Part shown: positions 56,694 to 64,000 of the stretch, one piece after another
Numbering within the stretch: position 1 is the stretch's first letter
Layout of the letters: every line of letters begins with the position of its first letter
From: Telmatactis stephensoni
Lineage: Eukaryota; Cnidaria; Anthozoa; Actiniaria; Isophelliidae
DNA: 64,000 nucleotides
Direction of reading: 5' to 3'
NCBI GenBank assembly: GCA_029948255.1
Contig: JALIZF010001796.1
Coordinates: forward strand, 420,001-484,000
Translations under genes and position numbers: made by a program
Notes under the pieces: model-generated
The model's input: only the letters and a program-made list of their open reading frames with translations
Databases searched by the model: none
Told to the model about the DNA's origin: nothing

Positions 56694-59600
56694 CTAATCG
56701 ACGCTGGCGTATTCGGGTTCATTTGATGGTTCTGGAGCACTGGGTAGCGATCGACTGATGTTCCCATCGAGTTCGTCCATGTTTTCGTAAACATGATCAT
56801 TCCCTTCTTCTACGATGGCGTTGTCGTACAGAGGAGGTGCGAAGTTACTCAGTGTATCGCTTGACTCGGGCTTGAGACCGTCTTTTTCGAGGCTTAGATG
56901 TGATACGGTCCTGGGAACTTTGGGTGTCCCTGGACCACTAACATATCCCTGGTTGTCTTCACCTTCTGAGTCCGAGTTTGACTCATCGTCATCGAGAATC
57001 AGCCTCGGTTCTTGGACTTCGTCGTTCTGTTCAGGATGCGTCATTGGGACTGGTGTGACGTATGATGTCAGTGCCCAATCGTAGTTTGTAAAGCTTCTTT
57101 CGTTGATTTTAGGCATTGTTTCGTTACTCATGTCAAAGCTTGTGGGTGCAACTTTACGTGAAGTACCTATGGCTAAGATATATCAAGGGGTTAAAATGGT
57201 TTGTCAGGTAATAGGCCACGAGTGCTTCTATGGTTAAGATATATCAAGGGGTTAAAATGGTTTGTCAAGTAATAGGCCATGCACGAGTGCACCTATGGCT
57301 AAGATATATCAAAGGGCCGGTTAAATCTAATCGGAGTAGTCTATTCGGCGAAGTTTCATTATGATGCCAATATGTTTGTTGTCACAGGGAGATAACAGGA
57401 CCAATCGATCGAAGCCCACTCGTTTGAAGAATGGTTTTATATTATTAATACAAATAGTAAAAAAACCCACAGATTTTCGTGAAGGTTAAGAAGCTCCTCT
57501 ATTGTTGGATTTCCCTTTGTCGGGTGATTATTTCTCAAGTCTCAGTTCAGTAACAATCATTAGAAACCACATTTTCTATTTAGTTCAAGGTTAATACAAT
57601 CTTTTTTTCAGTTTGGTAAAACAGGTCAGAAGTGGCAGCTATAATATCTTGTGAAAATCTTAAAAATCATTTTGAACCAGACGAAGCCGATCGAAAGCTT
57701 GACACATCAATAATATCTCAATATAATATCAAATACTACCTGTTGCACCTAAAATATATCAAATACTTTATCTGTTGTACCTAATATAACTGATGATGTT
57801 TTACCTGCCATAGGAACTTCTTCCACTTCTTTTAGTCTGTCTTTGTCCTCTTTAGCCTTCATTTTCTTTTCGTATTCTTTGGCTGTCATGCTGTTATACT
57901 GAGTAAACTTGTTCTTTCTGAGCCACCATGAGTGCACTATACACGTACAACACACACATAAAACAACACTAAAAATACCAAGTGCAATGGTAATCATCAT
58001 TGGTTGATAGTTGAACTCTAATTCGTAGCGTTTAGTTGTTGTGGGTGGAACCGTTGTGGGTGAAGGGTAAAACGCAGTAAGATTTCCCACAGACAACCCG
58101 ACCATAGATTTAGTGACTACATATTTAGTACCATCAGATAGAGTGATAGTAAAGTCCTTGCTCGTAACGGAACCAATCTTGTTGATGGTAGCGTCCAGCG
58201 TGGAGGAGTTCAACTGGGCTATAACAAACTTTACGATAATACTTCCACAGTACACTTCCGCTGTGATTTTGCTTTTTGGGATGTTACACTTTTCTTGGAG
58301 TTGTTGTTTGCATTGTTCAATCAATTCCCCTTCCTTTGATGTACTGACAATAGTCTTACATTCTCCATCAAATGTTAGAGACCCATGTACTGAGCCTGAA
58401 ATAAAGCACAAGTTTTGTCATGTATATAGAAAGAGATGTACGGCTGTTTTTTCCACTAGCTGTGCCAGGAATTCAGAAAGAACTTCTGAGTCCACCTGAC
58501 AAGATACAAACCCGTGACCTTCCTGATGCCCTACCACTGAGCTACAGGGAGACTCATTTTGTTTTGGTGACTTTAGAGCAGATTTCTTATGATCGCGCCA
58601 TGTCGTGCCGTACCGTGTCAGGCCGTGTCAGGCCGTGTTGTCCATAAAAACATCTGAAATTCCTGCTGTGCCGTGACCGTGCGATGTTTTACAGTCATAC
58701 GAAATCTACTCTACTGGTGTAACTCCTGCATTAAGCAAGAAAACTTACCGTCGTTGCCTGAGCCACCATTTGATCCTCCGCCGCCTGATCCTCCCCCACC
58801 ACTTGAAGAGTTGTTCGCTTGGGTTGGTGATGCTGTTGTGTTTGATCCACCACCACTTGATCCTCCTCCACTTGATCCCCCGCCACTTGAAGAGTTGTTT
58901 GCTTGGGTTGGTGATGCTGTTGTGTTTGATCCACCGGCATTACTAGATCCTCCTCCGCTTGAAGAAGTCGTGGATTCTTCCCTGTTCGAGGAGGATGAGG
59001 TAGCTTGATTGGACGGTGCAGTTGTACCTGATCCCCCACTTGAGCTGTTACTCGATCCTCCCCCGCTTGAAGAACTCGTTGTGGTTGATGATGTTGCTCC
59101 CTCTGATCCTCCATTGCCATTTCCTCTATTCCCATTTCCTCCGCTCGGGAACACAGTATCAGAAGGAACAACACAAACTGATCCAAAGCGTGTACAGTTG
59201 CAGGTAGCCAGGGATGAATCATTGCCTTGGTTCTTTGGAACTACCTTCAAGTTACAAATCGTCAGGTCCCACTGACTTATATTATCGTTCCACAAAGCGC
59301 ACTACAAAAACGAAAAAACGACAAATGTTGATCATCTACTGTGTCATTTGGTGTGTACTGCAGGTCTATACCCACGTATCATTGCTAATTACACACTGTA
59401 AGTACAAGAATGGCGCAGCCCAGTGGCGTCAAACCAAAGGCATATGGTGATGCCAATGACTGCCTTTATGAAATTAAACCCAGCTATGCTAGTCAGAGGT
59501 GTGAGGCGCCCGTGGAACCCGCACGAACCACCAGCTTTACTGTTGTAACCTACCTTGAAATCTGAGCTCTCATATCTTTGATTGCTTTTGTTGAACTGTA

Positions 59601-62045
59601 TCTGCACATTCATAACGGTTTGAATCCCAGCAGGTACGAAAACTGGCCGACCAGTTTTAAAGTTAAAGGCTTGTACGTCAATGACCTGCGATACGCACTT
59701 AGTGGAGTAGTTGGACAACAGATCATCAGGCATGCGCAGTGAACCATAACAAACACCGTCACAAAGACCATGGTTTTGTGAACAGTTCCACTCAGAATTT
59801 TTTTCGAGAAAACTTGGCATTATTTGGTACTTGGCAACCTGCTGTTGGGGACAACCTTGACATGGAATGTTACTCAAAGAGGTTGTGGTGTCGTTACAGG
59901 CTCGTCGTTTGACATGGAGGTGTGCCAAGGCTGAAGAGGCTTGTGCTGGGGGTCCACCTACTGTCATGTTCTTACAAACTGCTAGCACCTGACCTCGTGC
60001 GACATTCACAAAGTTACTTTTATTATGCATGGTAGACTCGTCGAAGACATTTTTGTCGAATGTGTCTTTGTAGCTCTCCAGAGTATCTCTCGCCTAATAA
60101 AGAAAAAATATTTTAAAACTTTTTAACTATCAATGTAACGTTCTACTGCTAGAGATATTTTGACAAAGAGTTCGGCATACACGTACGTTTAAGTCGATTA
60201 GCACAACACTTTGATCAAAACATTATATCCTACTTTTGACTTCCACTTGAAAGCAATTTCTAAGAGTCCGTTCACATGCGAAAGGGTGCCCCTATGCAGT
60301 AGGGATAACTCTTTTGTTTTGTGTCCCCGGCCCAGGGAAAAGAAACCAAAAGAGTTATCCCTACTACATAGGGGCACTCTCTCTCATATGAACCGGGCCC
60401 TAAGGAACGTGTAATGTACATTTCTACCTATCATTTTTAAAGCCGCATTTACTACGGGGACGCTGACCAAGCCTTCTAATGCTTCACTGACATGAAACCC
60501 CAAACCCCTTCTTCAATGGAAAAATGCATAGCATTAAGGACGCACGTTTAAGCTGTAATGCTTACTATATCGGAAAAGAAATCAGTTAAAAAGAAAGAAA
60601 TGCAAAAGAAAAGAATAACTCCTAAGAAAGTTTTAAAGTTACTCTGCCATGATGTTACCAACGGGGTTCCTATTTGTTTTTGTTTTTCATACCTGGCTTG
60701 CTGTTTTGGCTCCAGCAACACAAGGTTGTGGTGTCGCGTTTCGTCTCGCTCTACCAGCACGTTTACAGTCTCCCTGTAAATACACGTGAGTGAGGAATCG
60801 ATCTCTAATGGCGTCATTTTGACATGGATCACTCTCAGTTTTCATACACAAACTCTTTAGATGGCCCTCAGGGTATTAGAATATATTTTAAATAAAACAT
60901 GAAAAAGGTTTTTCTGTGACGTCACTCATGGGGAGTTACCATGGCAACGAAAAATGGCGAAAACTTGAAAGAAGGGATGCGTCTAGTAACAATACTTGTG
61001 CGTGTCACTATTTGAAAGAGATGATAAAGTATTAAAAATCACTACATTCGGTTTTGAAATCTTCTAACAACCGCTTTTAAGTTAACGGAGTACAGCTTAC
61101 GAGTATTACTTATTTAGAAATGCATTATAAGTTTAATTATAATAATCTGAAAACAAAATATCATCCTAGCTTTTGGTGGCATTGTACACTCTCACAAATT
61201 CAAGGTTGGTTTTTTGAATTTTCGAGATTTTTCAGAAGGATTTTTAAAGCAAAAACATAGAAATGGTAAAATACGGAAAATGTAATTTTATTCAATTCAG
61301 ATCGAACTTGCAAATGTACTGTCAAGTTTCGTTTTTGTCAATTGATAGTTCTCACAAGAATGACAATGACTCAGGTCCACCTGTAATTGTGTAGCTTAAT
61401 TTGTAATTTAAACTACAAAAATGTGAAGAACTTAGGATAAAATTTCCTCAGTGCTAGAGTATCAATAAACCTTCTTTAACAAGAAAATACAAATTTCTTA
61501 GAAACGTGAGCTTGCTTATACCAGTAATCCTTTTTGTTATTAGGTCAGTAGATATTAATAGACTCTGCCAGCTGCAGTTTGGCTCTTCTTTAATCAGTAT
61601 TCAAGGAAAACTGATACGAAGACTCCCTAGCAGTTTGTAATGGAAGTCATTGAACAACTAAAAAGAAGGGTTAACGTCTTTCTAGATAATAAATTAATTC
61701 TTCTTGATTCGTTTTCAGTAAGTTTTCTTATTTATTCACTAAGAATGTTATTTCAAATTCCTGTCATACCTCTTCACATTTTTCATAATCTGCGACTACC
61801 AAACCTATAAAAGAGAAAGAAATAATGAATTTGTACAAACAAATAAAATTGAAAAAAATAACACCATTGTTGGAGATGCATAGTTCGAAAATTTCAGTTC
61901 TTTTGTTTTTGCAATGTTTTCTCAAGAAATAAAGCAGTTTTTTGAAGTCTCTAAAAGTCTCTAAAGGATCTGCTGAATAGTTCACTAGTAACTTACCAGT
62001 TATGATAAGAAGCAAAAGCAAAATAACTTGAAACTGTCGAATCAT
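56694..62045 (-). CDS. Receptor-like type I membrane protein, seven exons, 773 aa
   Basis: Exons in coding order are 62045-61997, 61804-61770, 60773-60693, 60093-59554, 59301-58749, 58395-57805 and 57166-56694, all phase-matched. A signal peptide (MIRQFQVILLLLLIIT) starts it; an in-frame ATG five codons upstream is possible. A Cys-rich region (about 20-235) has NCSQNHGLCDGVC. A GPS-like module follows at 236-275 (CALWND, W245, C250, CNC at 267-269), but the usual HLT/S cleavage triad is replaced by TRF. A Ser/Gly/Thr linker (about 285-418) contains repeats of SNTTASPTQANNSSSGGG. A folded domain with four Cys (about 420-530) and a span at 552-574 come next. The tail has tyrosine motifs GYVSG, LYDNA, VYENM and EYASV that could be phosphorylated. 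I do not recognise the whole protein. It may be an adhesion or immune receptor of this lineage. Confidence 0.85.
57167..57300. repeat. 61-bp minisatellite, two copies, unit B
   Basis: Starts ctatgg at 57167, 57228 and 57293 define two units, the second with 4 extra bases. The array sits against the splice acceptor of the last receptor exon (exon starts at 57166). Confidence 0.9.
58493..58556 (-). repeat. tRNA-derived SINE head
   Basis: The minus strand reads tagctcagtggta (A box, at 58541-58529) and gggtttgtatc (degenerate B box, near 58513-58503). The anticodon arm is too short for a real tRNA. It lies in the receptor intron before the 58395 exon. Confidence 0.6.
58576..58711 (+). mobile_element. 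TA-flanked MITE family M1, 136 bp
   Basis: The ends gagcagatttcttatg and cgaaatctactc are inverted, with TA on both sides. The inside has gccgtgtcaggccgtgt repeats and cataaaaacatctg. It is the best-preserved termini pair of the family. It ends about 37 bp before the donor of the Ser/Gly-rich exon. Confidence 0.7.
60264..60400. mobile_element. 137-bp PIF/Harbinger-like hairpin MITE in the receptor intron
   Basis: The ends gagtccgttcacatg and catatgaaccgggccc form a hairpin with gtgcccctatgcagtaggga and its complement. They are flanked by TAA (60261-60263, 60401-60403). Confidence 0.75.
60917..60948. promoter_or_regulatory. CRE-like and X-box (RFX-type) sites side by side
   Basis: TGACGTCA at 60917-60924 is followed by GTTACCATGGCAAC at 60935-60948. 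The second is a full palindromic X-box, the kind bound by RFX factors. Both sit in intron 2 of the receptor gene. They may be part of a repeat rather than a working enhancer. Confidence 0.4.
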
Positions 62046-62307
62046 GTTTGTTTGGCACAAGTAGAAGATGATATTCAGTTAACAAATTCAAAACTTAGTA
62101 ATTCGTAGTTGAGAAATTAAGTGACCTTTGAAAATCATTTATAATGGATGAGCTCGATTGGCAAATCATTCTGTAGCTATAGGTACTGTCAACTATTACA
62201 ATCAAGCCTATCACAGGGCTTAAAGATGGCCGAGAACCAATAACAAATCAACAATATATCTGCATGTAGAACTATACCGATATATTTATATTATTACGGT
62301 TATCTAA

Positions 62308-62710
62308 GTGAGTGTTTACATGACACTAGGATCATCCTAGTACTAGGATCATTCTTGCAGGCGAATCATCCTACCTGCTATACATTATTCTGTTTACATG
62401 GAAATTTGTGTCTTCACTTCGGATACTAGGATGATCCTACTACTAGGATCCTACTACTAGGATAATCCTGTCTCGCCAGTAGGAATATCCTACCACTAGG
62501 AGTATGTTACGGTCATGTAAACAGAAAAAGTAGAGATACTCCGCTAACTAGGATTAGGAAACGCTAATGTTGGGGACACTGTGGTAGTTCGGGTGACCTA
62601 GGAAGTGCAATCACTCATTTCTTTGAACTCTGCTTCGGGTTGCTTCGGGCATGTAAACGTAAAAGTTGGTTCGCTTGTTAGGATGATCCTAGTGTCATGT
62701 AAACATCCCC
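62308..62710. mobile_element. PIF/Harbinger-like MITE, copy 2
   Basis: It has the same termini as 387-929, gtgagtgtttacatgacac and gtgtcatgtaaacatcccc, with TAA on both sides (62305-62307, 62711-62713). The interior, with ggatcatcctag palindromes and tcgggtgacctagga, is closely related and in the same orientation. Confidence 0.8.
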
Positions 62711-63713
62711 TAATTGTGCTTCCAAATCTTTATTCACAGTTGATGAAGTAATATCCTGAGGACCCGTGGGTGCCTCGTTCTGTGGTTTGTACACCTGACA
62801 GGAAAATCGCGAGGACCAGCATGGAAGTGAGGTTCTCCTCACGATTTACAAGCGACAGAGACTTCTGGTCTCCAGGGCAAAGCGTTAATCGCAACGTTTG
62901 AAATTAATCAGAATGAGTTTTGGGTTTAGCCATGGAGATTAAGCCATGTGAGTATCGTGACTGTTAAAGGCAATTTGACAATCAGCCAGAAACGAAATGG
63001 AATTTTTTGTCAGTTTCTGATTTGTAGTCGCACCGAAACTGTGACATTCGATTGGGAATATAAGACAACTATATTTCAGATCTCCGAACGATGTTTTTTG
63101 TATCTATATATACTTCCATTTCATTAAGGCTTGCTGCGCCGGACTTCTTAATTAAGACCATCCTCACGTGGCCATTTTAAAATTATCATTTGCACAATGT
63201 TATAGTGTTGGCAAGTTTGACAAGCAAATGACATCAATATTACACCAAATGATAATTGCTGAATAAATTCACAATTTTAGTGGACTTTATGAAATGCCGA
63301 TAGAAACACGTCATACACGGGCATTTTTCTTTTCCTTTCCTTTCTTTTCCTTTCCTTTCTTTTCTTCGTTTCTTTTTGAACCGCTTTATCCAGAAAAAAA
63401 AAACTTTGTGAAAATGTAGTAGCTTACTTTTATGGGTTACCTGTGTATAGTTGCCTGCGAGCACGACAAGCAACAGCATAGCGATAAACAATGAGAAGAT
63501 AATTTTCAGAAAGTTTGTATGCTCTCTTGGTTCAATATTTTATAAAATAATCACACAAATGAAGCAGTTTCACATTCGTAAAATCGCTCCTCGCATTTAA
63601 ATGTATTTTTAAAGTGTCAATAAAGCCTTGCTAGCCAAATCCTTTTTCAATCTAGAAATACATCATATAAATAAACGTTTTATATAGATATTACTGAATA
63701 AAATCAACTCCTT

Positions 63714-63960
63714 CCTGAGAATTAAGCAATTCAAATCTGAAAATGCAAATGAGATAAGGTCAAAGCAGGAATTTGCTTGATTTTGATTCTAGTTCTGAAA
63801 CATACTCATCATATCTTGATTGTACTTTAGCTATGAGATTGTTTTCAAATATAGAAAAAATGGTATAAAATTCGTATCTAGTGTATTTGTATATTTAATA
63901 ATTCCTGCTTTGACGTCATCTCATTTGCATTTTCAGATTTGAATTGCTTAATTCTCAGAG
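63714..63960. mobile_element. 247-bp hairpin element
   Basis: The arms ctgagaattaagcaattcaa and ttgaattgcttaattctcag continue through ctgaaaatgcaaatgaga and aaagcaggaatt for about 65 bp. Flanking actcc and ggagt extend the symmetry. Confidence 0.75.
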
Positions 63961-64000
63961 AGGAGTTAATAATAATAATAATAATAATAATACTTTAATA

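Larger units (their letters stand above)
44127..57865. repeat. Segmental tandem duplication, unit B
   Basis: It starts with tgactacaatagaaaaatgt (compare 27931) and runs through PM20D2 copy B to inside the penultimate receptor exon, where the similarity to unit A ends. It is about 13.7 kb; the length difference comes from different transposon insertions. Confidence 0.9.
62046..64000. other. 5' flank of the receptor gene to the window end
   Basis: It holds the receptor promoter side, the second Harbinger-like MITE (62308-62710) and a CT-rich microsatellite (63327-63368). A hairpin element lies at 63714-63960 and an AAT run at the end. A possible signal-anchor exon on the minus strand (63479-63441, MLLLVVLAGNYTQ then a GTAACC donor) has no visible partner exons, so I do not call a gene. 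Confidence 0.5.

Noticed and set aside
58673..59275. Pro/Asp-rich plus-strand frames and a Gln/His-rich minus-strand frame
   Set aside because: They are alternative-frame shadows of the receptor Ser/Gly-rich exon, which has matched splice sites and phase.
63240..63491. Signal-peptide exon of a further minus-strand gene
   Set aside because: MLLLVVLAGNYTQ with a GT donor is suggestive, but no following exon is found before the receptor gene and the longer frame lacks an ATG start.

Overview
The window is eukaryotic nuclear DNA from an invertebrate animal. Genes are split by GT-AG introns, some are single-exon, intergenic space is rich in hairpin transposons, and the recognisable proteins are conserved metazoan ones (TIMM21, a DNAJA2-type Hsp40, two PM20D2-type M20 peptidases). 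Intron phases join exactly across every predicted junction. The mix of small terminal-inverted-repeat elements, a Penelope-like element and a Crypton-type fragment looks to me most like an anthozoan cnidarian (coral or anemone). That placement is an inference from style, not proof.

Layout. 1-3706 (+): 3' end of an unrecognised coiled-coil gene made of small exons, with minisatellites in its introns. 4048-14941 (-): TIMM21 in six exons. Its 7.9 kb third intron holds a TIR-flanked element carrying two tandem arrays and a head-to-head pair of Penelope-like element copies with hammerhead ribozyme cores. 16401-18779 (-): an intronless membrane protein with a repeated cytoplasmic FY motif, whose stop codon lies in an in-frame 21-bp repeat. 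20095-26886 (+): DNAJA2-like gene in 12 exons ending in a CaaX box.

27930-57865 is a tandem segmental duplication: unit A 27930-44126 and unit B 44127-57865. Each unit has one three-exon PM20D2-like gene on the + strand (33769-38454 and 49736-54628). Each unit also has the 3' end of a receptor-like gene on the - strand. The intact receptor gene (56694-62045, seven exons, 773 aa) starts outside the duplicated segment, so unit A holds only a truncated, frameshifted fragment. Comparing the units gives filled and empty sites for several transposons, with clear target-site duplications. It also shows a 270-bp tract in exon 2 of PM20D2 that differs at 67 positions by my count, while the rest of the exon is identical, which points to gene conversion from a third paralog.

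The genes do not form an operon or pathway. TIMM21 (mitochondrial import) and DNAJA2 (cytosolic Hsp70 co-chaperone) are housekeeping genes. PM20D2 enzymes hydrolyse side-product dipeptides in their known relatives. The two membrane proteins look lineage-specific and are the least described items. I see no rRNA gene, functional tRNA gene or CRISPR array.
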